DNA from: Hermatobates lingyangjiaoensis
Taxonomy: Eukaryota > Arthropoda > Insecta > Hemiptera > Hermatobatidae
Length of the DNA stretch: 64,000 bases
Direction of reading: 5' to 3'
Assembly (NCBI GenBank): GCA_026182355.1
Contig: JAPFBL010000049.1
Coordinates: forward strand, 2,436,501 to 2,500,500
Of this stretch, positions 35,901 through 40,138 are shown one piece after another. Position numbers and translations under genes: made by a program. The notes beneath the pieces were generated by a model. It worked only from the letters and a program-made list of their open reading frames with translations, was not told the DNA's origin and made no database searches. Positions within the stretch are counted from its first letter, which is position 1. Each line of letters begins with the position of its first letter.

Positions 35901-36603
35901 TAATATGATTTTCAATTATCTTATCAGTCTTTATTTATATAAACATTTTTTTTAAATTTCATTAAATATGTCATGAGTACGTATGCATTAAAAACTTCCA
36001 CCAACTTTTTTCTATATTTAGTTAAATACTAGTTATGCGATCTATGACAAGAAAAAATATAGTGTATAATTAACTGCGTTCTTCGTTTTAATATACATTC
36101 TTTCATTCTGGGAATTAAATATTAATAGTTATTATTCGAATCAACTATTATTAAATTGTTTATAGGATAATGCTTTGAAATTAAGAGACGACTTAGAAGA
36201 ATTACGTAGGCTTGGAGGAATGTTTAATGTTTCAACCCATGAAACTACTGATGGCAAAGAACTTCGACTTCATAGCCCAGATGCAATTGTATCAATCCGT
36301 TATGGAGCAGACCCCTCTCAAGAAAGACATCGTTTATTAAAACATGCACACAAACGTGCTGTAGAAAGAGCATGGGAGATTGAAAAAGCATTGGTTTCCT
36401 CTGGTCTTACTGGTAGGGGAGAATGGACTGAAGAAGAAAGAGAAGATCTGTTCGTTCGAGGGAGAGTTGAAGGATACGACGGTGTTGATATACATAGCGT
36501 ACAAAGATATCCTCAATTAGCTGATGATCCTGGAAATGTTTCTTTCAGGAAAGATACTAGTCATAAGAGGAAACGTAGAAACCATCACCATGACTCTCCA
36601 TAA
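5941..36603 (+). CDS. Ten-m: Teneurin (Ten-m/Odz-type) gene, 30 coding exons, 5' end missing
   Basis: Teneurins are large type II membrane proteins that act in cell adhesion, axon guidance and synapse partner matching, as dimers and with latrophilin-type partners. The 30 exons join in phase to about 2333 codons. Approximate residue order from the first visible exon is: 1-125 membrane-proximal segment; 130-410 eight EGF repeats; 412-480 Cys-rich; 481-560 TTR-like; 560-750 FN-plug; 750-1115 NHL propeller; 1115-2000 YD/Rhs barrel; then Rhs core and Tox-GHH/TCAP-like end. EGF2 and EGF5 have five cysteines each, the known hallmark for covalent dimers. Fly Ten-m is about 2700-3000 residues, so several hundred N-terminal residues (cytoplasmic tail and transmembrane helix) are missing from the window. 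The paralogue Ten-a is the alternative, but similarity to Ten-m looked closer. Introns contain several transposon insertions, mostly in introns 2, 3, 18 and 21. Confidence 0.93.
6304..6520 (+). CDS. Ten-m: Teneurin exon 2: proximal segment and EGF1
   Basis: Encodes [15 protein letters not shown] and EDMTQSC, then a six-cysteine EGF repeat ending [12 protein letters not shown]. The acceptor is TTTTACAG, and the donor GAAA|GTAAGT is at phase 1. Confidence 0.9.
6895..7950 (+). repeat. Copy of dispersed repeat family A
   Basis: Shares ordered blocks with other copies in the window: a GGCCTACTCTCAACTTTAC-like start, a block around CCAGTGGATCT, and a block with TTTTGATCCGT, GGTATGGCTTGT and TTCAATCATAAG. 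The family has no coding capacity that I can see. Related copies are at about 9950-10720, 56745-58815, 59205-60000, 61850-62330 (reverse) and 63705-64000. Confidence 0.65.
8125..8490 (+). repeat. Copy of dispersed repeat family B
   Basis: Clearly alignable over about 350 bp with 38497-38875: TTGTCTGT-rich start, ACATTAGA-AAACCGA, GTCTGT-TGTCC, CGAGCTG-AACTTTGA, and the shared end GTATTGTTAGTTGATTT. At 38.9 kb the other copy abuts Helitron-type helicase sequence, so this may be a Helitron-associated end, but that is inference. Confidence 0.6.
9560..9745 (-). pseudogene. Possible transposon gag-like (DUF4780-type) relic
   Basis: GC-richer than its surroundings. On the - strand it reads [18 protein letters not shown] followed by [11 protein letters not shown], then runs into stops. 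The pattern (Trp, loop, hydrophobic strand, LGIDE-S) recalls the DUF4780 segment of arthropod retroelement gag proteins. The match is from memory and short, so the call is tentative. Confidence 0.25.
9950..10720 (+). repeat. Copy of dispersed repeat family A, internally deleted
   Basis: Matches the 56745-57060 block (TCTAACTGGGAGA, CAGTACAGATAGTGA, GCCAGTGGAT) and then the 58380-58815 block (ACATTTTTGGCAAAAAA, GGATACACACTCACCCACCC, ACATCATCGAAAAA). The central part seen in the 7.6 kb and 58 kb copies is missing. Confidence 0.6.
11141..11335 (+). CDS. Ten-m: Teneurin exon 3: EGF2 and EGF3
   Basis: EGF2 reads [16 protein letters not shown]...C with only five cysteines: Tyr replaces the third Cys, leaving one unpaired. 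EGF3 ([17 protein letters not shown]) has six. Conserved [16 protein letters not shown] links them. Both ends are phase 1. Confidence 0.92.
11690..12300. repeat. Degraded Penelope-type satellite fragments with TA repeats
   Basis: TA tracts at about 11697-11709, 11750-11766 and 12246-12268 border pieces resembling the other loci. These include a CCTGATAACGAATCG core near 11862-11890, and TTTCACATAAACACGTGAAAT near 12045, which resembles 26186-26206. No open frame is convincing. It probably derives from the same mobile family as the next element. Confidence 0.4.
12515..13190 (-). pseudogene. GIY-YIG endonuclease fragment, left half
   Basis: The - strand frames encode [20 protein letters not shown], then a frame change, then [20 protein letters not shown] and an [15 protein letters not shown] tail. 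This is homologous to the 1.5 kb copy (HANSHGLPFNECYRLQIL). The frame breaks at least once near the YIG motif, so it is not functional. Confidence 0.6.
13240..13770 (+). pseudogene. GIY-YIG endonuclease fragment, right half
   Basis: The + strand encodes [20 protein letters not shown] and [12 protein letters not shown], the same domain as the left half in opposite orientation. It stops abruptly after SSHGL, where it joins T-rich sequence. The expected Gly of the YIG-like motif is replaced (FFVSI), another sign of decay. Confidence 0.6.
14102..14129. repeat. (TA)n microsatellite
   Basis: Uninterrupted alternating TA tract just right of the inverted Penelope pair. Confidence 0.8.
14393..14745 (+). 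mobile_element. tRNA-derived SINE-like element
   Basis: Starts with a tRNA-like head: an A-box-like GGTAGCCCAGTAGTTAACTG (14400-14419) and a B-box-like GGAGTTCGTAGATCC (14444-14458), spaced as in a tRNA promoter. A non-tRNA body without a reading frame follows. The clover-leaf is degenerate, so it is not a functional tRNA. The 3' limit is a guess. Confidence 0.5.
15044..15253 (+). CDS. Ten-m: Teneurin exon 4: EGF4 and EGF5
   Basis: EGF4 is [22 protein letters not shown]5 starts [18 protein letters not shown] and has Phe in place of the third Cys, leaving five cysteines, as in all teneurins. The acceptor is TTGTTAAAG, the donor AGAG|GTGAGA, and both ends are phase 1. Confidence 0.92.
15254..15999 (+). 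other. Teneurin intron 4
   Basis: AT-rich. No repeat, RNA or extra exon recognised. Confidence 0.7.
16000..16108 (+). CDS. Ten-m: Teneurin exon 5: EGF6
   Basis: Encodes [17 protein letters not shown] and NPGWSGEYC, a six-cysteine EGF repeat, plus the start of the next. The acceptor is TTTGCAG and the donor CTCG|GTAAGA, phase 2. Confidence 0.92.
16109..17098 (+). other. Teneurin intron 5
   Basis: AT-rich intron with nothing recognised. Confidence 0.7.
17099..17325 (+). CDS. Ten-m: Teneurin exon 6: EGF7, EGF8 and start of the Cys-rich segment
   Basis: EGF7 is [21 protein letters not shown]8 is [11 protein letters not shown] with [15 protein letters not shown]. It continues into CSDGKDNDK of the Cys-rich region. 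The donor AAAG|GTACTA is at phase 1. Confidence 0.92.
17326..18443 (+). other. Teneurin intron 6
   Basis: AT-rich. No recognised element. Confidence 0.7.
18444..18651 (+). CDS. Ten-m: Teneurin exon 7: Cys-rich segment
   Basis: Encodes [33 protein letters not shown] and [13 protein letters not shown], which matches the conserved stretch after the EGF repeats. The donor AAAG|GTAACT is at phase 2. Confidence 0.93.
18652..20984 (+). other. Teneurin intron 7
   Basis: 2.3 kb, AT-rich, with many short poly-A/T runs. I found no coding exon, transposon or RNA gene. A small alternative exon cannot be excluded by eye. Confidence 0.6.
20985..21201 (+). CDS. Ten-m: Teneurin exon 8: TTR-like domain
   Basis: Encodes [37 protein letters not shown] and VPWNE. 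The exon must end at GAG because the next exon resumes at Val-Val-Ile-Ile-Asp in phase 0. The donor is therefore GAG|GCAAGT, a GC donor. Confidence 0.9.
21322..21498 (+). CDS. Ten-m: Teneurin exon 9: TTR/FN-plug
   Basis: Encodes [30 protein letters not shown] and [16 protein letters not shown]. The acceptor is TTTTATAG, the donor CACAG|GTATAC, and both ends are phase 0. Confidence 0.92.
21578..21813 (+). CDS. Ten-m: Teneurin exon 10: FN-plug
   Basis: Encodes [35 protein letters not shown] and [19 protein letters not shown]. The donor TCG|GTATGT is at phase 2. Confidence 0.93.
21885..22057 (+). CDS. Ten-m: Teneurin exon 11: FN-plug end
   Basis: Encodes [20 protein letters not shown] and [20 protein letters not shown], nearly invariant in teneurins. 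The donor GAAG|GTATGT is at phase 1. Confidence 0.93.
22295..22547 (+). CDS. Ten-m: Teneurin exon 12: start of NHL propeller
   Basis: Encodes [10 protein letters not shown], a small Cys cluster CTDCDG, and the first NHL blade [16 protein letters not shown]. The donor is TTGAA|GTAAAT, phase 2. Confidence 0.92.
22548..23239 (+). other. Teneurin intron 12
   Basis: AT-rich. Nothing recognised. Confidence 0.7.
23240..23475 (+). CDS. Ten-m: Teneurin exon 13: NHL blade 2
   Basis: Encodes [20 protein letters not shown] and [20 protein letters not shown]. The donor AAAG|GTAGTA is at phase 1. Confidence 0.93.
23548..23705 (+). CDS. Ten-m: Teneurin exon 14: NHL blade 3
   Basis: Encodes [17 protein letters not shown] and [19 protein letters not shown]. 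The donor GAG|GTAACA is at phase 0. Confidence 0.93.
23968..24238 (+). CDS. Ten-m: Teneurin exon 15: NHL blades 4 and 5
   Basis: Encodes [35 protein letters not shown] and [16 protein letters not shown]. The donor GTTG|GTAAGT is at phase 1. Confidence 0.93.
24556..24736 (+). CDS. Ten-m: Teneurin exon 16: NHL blade 6
   Basis: Encodes the Cys cluster [15 protein letters not shown], then [10 protein letters not shown]. The acceptor is TTGTCTAG and the donor ACAG|GTATTT, phase 2. Confidence 0.93.
24737..25269 (+). other. Teneurin intron 16
   Basis: AT-rich, no element recognised. The start of an open frame at 25139 belongs to this intron and not to the protein. Confidence 0.7.
25270..25516 (+). 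CDS. Ten-m: Teneurin exon 17: start of YD barrel
   Basis: Encodes [27 protein letters not shown] and [20 protein letters not shown]. This is the switch from propeller to YD/Rhs shell. The donor CAG|GTAGAG is at phase 0. Confidence 0.93.
25600..25936 (+). CDS. Ten-m: Teneurin exon 18: YD barrel
   Basis: Encodes [32 protein letters not shown], the YD-type repeat [19 protein letters not shown] and an ITKLG end. The donor TTAG|GTAAGC is at phase 1. Confidence 0.93.
26213..26278. repeat. Long near-perfect hairpin (28-bp arms, 10-nt loop)
   Basis: Arms 26213-26240 and 26251-26278 are reverse complements with one mismatch. Sequence left of the hairpin (TTTCACAATAAACACTTG) resembles 12045 and 27112, so it probably belongs to the Penelope-associated satellite family. 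Transcripts of the teneurin intron would form a stable stem. Confidence 0.8.
26615..26643 (-). ncRNA. Hammerhead-like core in a Penelope-type fragment
   Basis: The - strand reads CTGAAGA, T, then a 6-bp stem GGCATA/TATGTC (one G-T pair), then GAAAC. This is the clearest single example of the CTGANGA-N-stem-GAAA core. Compared with a textbook hammerhead it has one extra base between CTGANGA and stem II. Ribozyme activity is not shown. Confidence 0.4.
26866..27092. mobile_element. Short foldback element with paired hammerhead-like cores
   Basis: Left arm 26866-about 26985 and right arm about 26985-27092 are approximate reverse complements, meeting near GCTTTGCAAGTGCG. The cores are CTGATGA-C-GGTTCGACC-GAAAATT (26922-26945, - strand) and a mutated CTGATAA copy (27012-27035, + strand). 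Sequence around the cores (ATTAGAGACTGTAAGTGTG) is the same as in the arms of the 1.0-2.5 kb element. TA repeats flank it. No coding capacity. Confidence 0.65.
27356..27557. mobile_element. Second short foldback element with paired cores
   Basis: Arms of about 80 bp (27356-27435 and 27478-27557) are reverse complements, with a loop of about 40 bp. The cores are CTGATGACAATTCTCGAAAT (27403-27423, - strand) and CTGATGACGACATTGCCGAT (27490-27510, + strand). It is followed directly by a (TA)n tract. Confidence 0.65.
27555..27594. repeat. (TA)n microsatellite
   Basis: About 19 TA units directly after the foldback element. A second TA tract lies at about 27716-27741. Confidence 0.85.
27600..27712 (+). 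repeat. Single-arm Penelope-type satellite piece
   Basis: Contains CCAGATGACGACGGATGACG and GAAATATTACAGTGAG, then TTTCTGTGTTCTTTCC. A related piece lies at 48122-48190. It sits between two TA tracts. Confidence 0.5.
27793..28035 (+). CDS. Ten-m: Teneurin exon 19: YD barrel
   Basis: Encodes [37 protein letters not shown] and FEWRYFMRR. The donor TCAG|GTTAAT is at phase 1. Confidence 0.9.
28138..28309 (+). CDS. Ten-m: Teneurin exon 20: YD barrel
   Basis: Encodes [20 protein letters not shown] and [12 protein letters not shown]. The acceptor is TTTATTAG and the donor CCAAG|GTATCT, phase 2. Confidence 0.92.
28504..28681 (+). CDS. Ten-m: Teneurin exon 21: YD repeats
   Basis: Encodes [35 protein letters not shown] and [10 protein letters not shown]. 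The donor CTA|GTAAGC is at phase 0. Confidence 0.93.
29515..29844 (-). mobile_element. tRNA-derived SINE, antisense in a teneurin intron
   Basis: The - strand begins with a tRNA-like head: A box TAGCTCAGTGGTTAACG (29819-29835) and B box GGTGTTCGATCCCC (29780-29793), as in RNA polymerase III promoters. A body with a GGTGGCGGGGGGTGGGGG run and no reading frame follows. The head keeps good A and B boxes, so this copy is younger than the one at 14.4 kb. The 3' boundary is uncertain. Confidence 0.7.
29919..30060 (-). repeat. (TA)n tract and Penelope-type piece with hammerhead-like core
   Basis: A TA tract at 29919-29959 is followed by a - strand core at 29995-30027: CTGACGA, A, a GACCG/CGGTTC stem with the loop CTTGTTA, then AAACATC, where GAAAC would be expected. 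Adjacent GACTAAGATGTTTGAACC sequence resembles the foldback at 49.1 kb. Confidence 0.5.
30167..30449 (+). CDS. Ten-m: Teneurin exon 22: YD repeats
   Basis: Encodes [37 protein letters not shown] and [18 protein letters not shown]. The donor GCAG|GTATTC is at phase 1. Confidence 0.93.
30450..31500 (+). other. Teneurin intron 22
   Basis: AT-rich. No recognised transposon, RNA or exon. Confidence 0.65.
31501..31672 (+). CDS. Ten-m: Teneurin exon 23: YD barrel
   Basis: Encodes [19 protein letters not shown] and [18 protein letters not shown]. The donor ACAA|GTAAGT is at phase 2. Confidence 0.92.
31673..32213 (+). other. Teneurin intron 23
   Basis: AT-rich, with a short inverted pair around GAATACTTCG near 31905-31945. 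Otherwise nothing recognised. Confidence 0.6.
32214..32471 (+). CDS. Ten-m: Teneurin exon 24: YD barrel
   Basis: Encodes [43 protein letters not shown] and [16 protein letters not shown]. The donor TCAG|GTAAGA is at phase 2. Confidence 0.92.
32472..33227 (+). other. Teneurin intron 24
   Basis: AT-rich intron with nothing recognised. The ATG at 33145 lies in the intron and is not a start. Confidence 0.65.
33228..33456 (+). CDS. Ten-m: Teneurin exon 25: YD repeats
   Basis: Encodes [33 protein letters not shown] and [11 protein letters not shown]. The donor CAG|GTTAGT is at phase 0. Confidence 0.92.
33533..33855 (+). CDS. Ten-m: Teneurin exon 26: YD repeats
   Basis: Encodes [49 protein letters not shown] and [11 protein letters not shown]. 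The donor AAAG|GTGCGT is at phase 2. Confidence 0.92.
33856..34621 (+). other. Teneurin intron 26
   Basis: AT-rich. Nothing recognised. Confidence 0.65.
34622..34965 (+). CDS. Ten-m: Teneurin exon 27: Rhs core
   Basis: Encodes [34 protein letters not shown] and [19 protein letters not shown], the Rhs-associated core that closes the YD barrel, then [12 protein letters not shown]. The donor ACAG|GTTTAG is at phase 1. Confidence 0.94.
35097..35257 (+). CDS. Ten-m: Teneurin exon 28: C-terminal linker
   Basis: Encodes [16 protein letters not shown] and [14 protein letters not shown], as in the internal segment after the Rhs core. The donor AAG|GTAAAT is at phase 0. Confidence 0.92.
35443..35715 (+). 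CDS. Ten-m: Teneurin exon 29: C-terminal domain
   Basis: Encodes [60 protein letters not shown] and DQDMFYFVK. The RNLLPR/YRR basic sites precede the TCAP-like region. Both ends are phase 0. Confidence 0.94.
35716..36165 (+). other. Teneurin intron 29 (last intron)
   Basis: AT-rich. Nothing recognised. Confidence 0.7.
36166..36603 (+). CDS. Ten-m: Teneurin exon 30: Tox-GHH/TCAP-like C-terminus and stop
   Basis: Encodes [59 protein letters not shown] and [13 protein letters not shown], ending in a basic tail [10 protein letters not shown] before TAA. This is the nuclease-like Tox-GHH fold in animal teneurins. It is part of the adhesion protein and not a free toxin. Acceptor is GTTTATAG. Confidence 0.94.
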   Translation, partial: DNALKLRDDLEELRRLGGMFNVSTHETTDGKELRLHSPDAIVSIRYGADPSQERHRLLKHAHKRAVERAWEIEKALVSSGLTGRGEWTEEEREDLFVRGRVEGYDGVDIHSVQRYPQLADDPGNVSFRKDTSHKRKRRNHHHDSP

Positions 36604-38407
36604 AGTTTTTATTTAACTTCTATAAAACTGTGATAAAACAACCTTGTGTTCTGTTTACTATATTTGGAATCAATTTGCTTATTTTTATAGTGTTATTTTA
36701 TGTATATATGCGTATAAATATATGGTACTACTTCCATGGCATTTGTGAATATCAGAATATATCCAGTCTATCGATGTGACATATAGTAAGGATAAATAGT
36801 AGTATTTAGTAAATAACGTTTTATGCGAGACAAGTCCAACATACACTACTTTAAAAATGACTAAGCAAGGGTATAAAATTACATATATGTTGTGCTATTT
36901 TTTTAGTTCTAGCCTTCTCGAGTTAGTATTCCTATATCTTCTTTTTTTACTGCAACTTCCTCTATTTTAAAAGCTATTATTTAACTTGTTTTATAATAAC
37001 ATACAAGGTGTTTTATTAAACGAACTGTTATTTATCTGAAATGTTAAGTGTGGTGCTGTGCGTGGTAACTTACCAGGAGAATTATCAAAAATTGACTCTG
37101 TGTACATACTGGTATTTAAGGACTGCTAACTTACCTTTATGTGTGAGGTATCCTCGTGATCTGTAAATAAGCCGTACTTACTTTTATTGCTCATAGAAAC
37201 TATATAATGAGAATGTATTTAATTTAATGTATTCCACGTGTGGTGAATTTATTTAATTGCAACCCAGTTACGTCATTACCCTAATAACATCTATGTAGAA
37301 ATATACAGTATCAAATGTATTTTCCTAATCAATTTGAATAATCTTTTGTTCATTGATATCATATACTCAAAATATCTAACAGTAATGACACACACGTGAA
37401 AAAATTTCAATCATATTTTTTAATATTTCATTTAGTAAGAAAACAAGTCTAAGTTACCAATCAAACCAAGAGCTGTATATAAGAGGCTAAGAGAATTAAG
37501 CTTTTTATTACTTAGTTATCCTCAAAACGACAATCTAAACTTAACTTGGTTTATCTGTCATGTATTAGCGGCCTATTAATTTGATTTAATATTCTATTCC
37601 AAACTGTATACATACATTTTAACACGTGTAAATGCCATGTCAACAACAGGGTAGTTATTAATATAAATAATAAAGTTATTGTATTGTGCTTCATCATGGC
37701 TATTTAAAGTAGGGCATTAAGTTATTTAAGTATTCCCCATAGGAATTTGAGTTTATCTGCAAATCTATAATATTTTTGCTCATATTTTATTTAAAGATTA
37801 AGTAAATTGTAATGATGTACGTAATATCTTTTGATTGCTCTTGTAATTTTTACCTTAGCAAACTTTCCGTTATTAGCATGGGCTGTATTATTACAAAATA
37901 TCAAGGTGTTTATTTATTTAATCTACCCAGATTAAAGGTGAATAGAAGATTAATTGAAAAAGATTGCAAGTTTATTAATATAATTTATAATTATTTTGAG
38001 TTTTTACTAAAAAAGTGCAACTTCAGTGTACCATGTAGAGGGAATGTATAGTTGTCTTTCGAATGTATGTTCTATTAAATGCAATACTATGTTAGAACAC
38101 CCTGGTCAATGTATACTGTTGTTTGTGAATCCTTGACTTTGTTGATGTATATTTATATTGTATGTAAAAATGGCCAATTCATTATAATTTGCAATGTTAG
38201 CTACAAAGAAATTAGAAGACAGCTATTTTGTGGTTAATAAAATTGAGAACTGGAATGAAAACATGTGACTTACTGTATTTTAAATAAGAGTAGTGATTTT
38301 TGTATAGTCATCATTTGTGTATAAAGAATGTTATATTACTGACTAGATTTTTCAATATGTGACGTATGCATTGTATATTTTAAGCTAAATATTAGAAGTT
38401 TAATAAA
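36604..38407 (+). other. Probable teneurin 3' UTR
   Basis: No coding sequence follows the TAA. AATAAA signals occur at 37669-37674, 38236-38241 and 38402-38407; the last is followed by an A run. Without transcripts the actual polyadenylation site cannot be chosen. Confidence 0.55.
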
Positions 38408-38496
38408 AAAAAAATATTTAAACAAAACTCATTTTTTTACCCTTTAGTAACTCATAATTTTTAAAAAAGTTATTCCACTTTGAATAGTGCAAACAT

Positions 38497-38875
38497 ACAT
38501 AAATAAAAGAAAGGTTTTGTCTGTGCATTGCTTAGAACTAACTGACTCATTTCAAGTTATCTTTTACGTTCCATACATTAGAAAAACCGACTCCACCCTT
38601 AGACAAATTTTTGTCTGTCGGTATGTCCGCAACATTTTGTCACTAGTAAACTCAGCCACCATAAGATATAACGAGCTGAAACTTTGACATTAGATTTTTG
38701 TATATCTAACTTAAAATCTATGCTTTGAATCGACTAAAAATTCAACGTAGAAGCGAAGTTAAGGACTTTTAAGCTGTCTTTGGCTAACTTCACAGAAATA
38801 TGTATTTTGAAAATATGCAGGTATAGCAAGTAGGTATTGTTAGTTGATTTCAATTTCGTTTGCATTTCAGCTCCC
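38497..38875 (+). repeat. Copy of dispersed repeat family B
   Basis: Matches 8125-8490 over its length (GCATTGCTTAGAACT, ACTCATTT-AAGTTATCTT, GTCTGT-GTATGTCC, AGAAGCGAAGTTA, GTAGGTATTGTTAGTTGATTT). It ends where Helitron-type helicase sequence begins. Confidence 0.65.
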
Positions 38876-38892
38876 AGTAAGAGATAATTAAC

Positions 38893-39155
38893 AAGGTGTT
38901 TCCCAGAGTTCAAGATCTACTATCTATTCAGAATAACTGGCTTTGTGAACGAGCATCCCGACCAATGAGCAGGCAGGAAAAATCAATAAAGTTCTTGCAT
39001 TATATCAAGCTGAGAAAAGAACTTACAAATCAGTAAACAGAATGATTAGTGATGAGGAAGCAGTTAATTATCCAATTGAATTTCTTGACTCCGTGACTAC
39101 TCCTGGACTGCCTGTTCATGACTTAAAACTTAAAGTAGCGGCACCAATTTTAGGG
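38893..39155 (+). pseudogene. Helitron-type (PIF1-like) helicase fragment
   Basis: Reading with one frameshift near 38975 gives VFPRVQDL, WLCERA, GKINKVLALYQ, DEEAVNYPIEFLDS and a GLPVHDLKLKVAAPIL segment. The order WLCERA - VNYP-EFL-S - GLP-H-L-LKV-API is typical of the C-terminal part of Helitron helicases, which unwind DNA during rolling-circle transposition. Only this part remains, with a stop after the final motif. No Rep nuclease is visible. Confidence 0.65.
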
Positions 39156-39159
39156 GAAT

Positions 39160-40000
39160 AGCATATGTTATTAAGACGAAAGACGTCAACGTTGAATGTA
39201 ACATTGTATCCTGTGTTTTGGACAGAATAGCAAGAAAGAAGATCCCATAGACGAGTGTGACACTATCACAAATGGACTGGCATACCTTTTTACCAAGATC
39301 AGTTTTGAAATATTTGGTCAGGAAATTGACAAGAAACGTAAATTACAGCATTACATCAACCCTTAAAGGATATGCTTCACACGACAGGAATGACCATAAC
39401 TTGGAAATGAATGGATGGACTTTGGGGAAGAGAGAGGAAAACAAAATCAACTGGTCCAAACTGGTTGTGGAAAAGAAGAACAAGACATTCTCGGCATACT
39501 ACAATTGAAGCATTTACTCGGCATTACAGAAGATTATAGAAAGATATTTTTAAATGCTAAACAAGAACTGGTACTAATCAGAGACAACAATAACAATAAC
39601 GCACTTATTTCAAATGGTAATGAAAAACTTCATGTGAATATTGACAAAATCCAGTGGAATATTAGACATGTTGAAGTAAATGACAAGGAATGATTGACTT
39701 TGAACAAAAATTCGAAGATAACAGTGTCATTTTCAAGCTGGGAGCTCTTTGAGAACAATGTAAATGCAACAATATTGCACAACTGGTCTGTAAAAACTAG
39801 CAATGCCTTTGAAAAACCACGCTACGTATTAATTGGTTTCAAACTGATAAAAAGAATGCTTTAAAGAAAAATATGATTATATTTGAGGATATTACATTTA
39901 GAAATGTCAATGTTCATTTCAACAGCATGAATACAATGATTTTAAGTCAACCTATATGTCAAAATTTCAGACATTTGAAAGATGAACAGCAGCAGCCATA
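39160..40000 (+). pseudogene. Double jelly-roll capsid-like relic (virus or Polinton-type)
   Basis: Several frames in order resemble the multicopy arthropod proteins with a double jelly-roll-like domain: SVLKYLVRKLTRNVNYSITS, DRNDHNLEMNGWTLGKR, KHLLGITEDYRKIFLNAKQ, LVLIRDNNNNNALI, and a later KTSNAFEKPRYV segment. Stops and frame changes between them show it is long dead. Such capsid-like genes are known in Polinton/Maverick-type elements and related viruses, so this is probably an endogenous relic. Assignment is from memory of the family. Confidence 0.5.
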
Positions 40001-40044
40001 TATTTTATTTTAGACTTTCAATGCTTCCAGAGCGGAAACCATAT

Positions 40045-40138
40045 CAGGAAGTATATTGTGAAAGAGTTGACAGCAATCAACTTTAATTCTGCTTCAACGA
40101 CTCATTACATTTTCAAGACACCCAATGTTCCACTAATG
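40045..40138 (+). pseudogene. Left part of the split virus-like frame
   Basis: Encodes an IVKELTAINFNSAST segment that runs into the target site of the hAT element. Its continuation lies on the other side of the element at 43902, in the same frame once the duplicated 8 bp are counted once. The function of the frame is unknown. Confidence 0.45.
40131..40138. repeat. Left 8-bp target site duplication (CACTAATG)
   Basis: Identical to 43894-43901 and directly adjacent to the CAGTG start of the hAT element. 8 bp is the hAT-class length. Confidence 0.9.
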
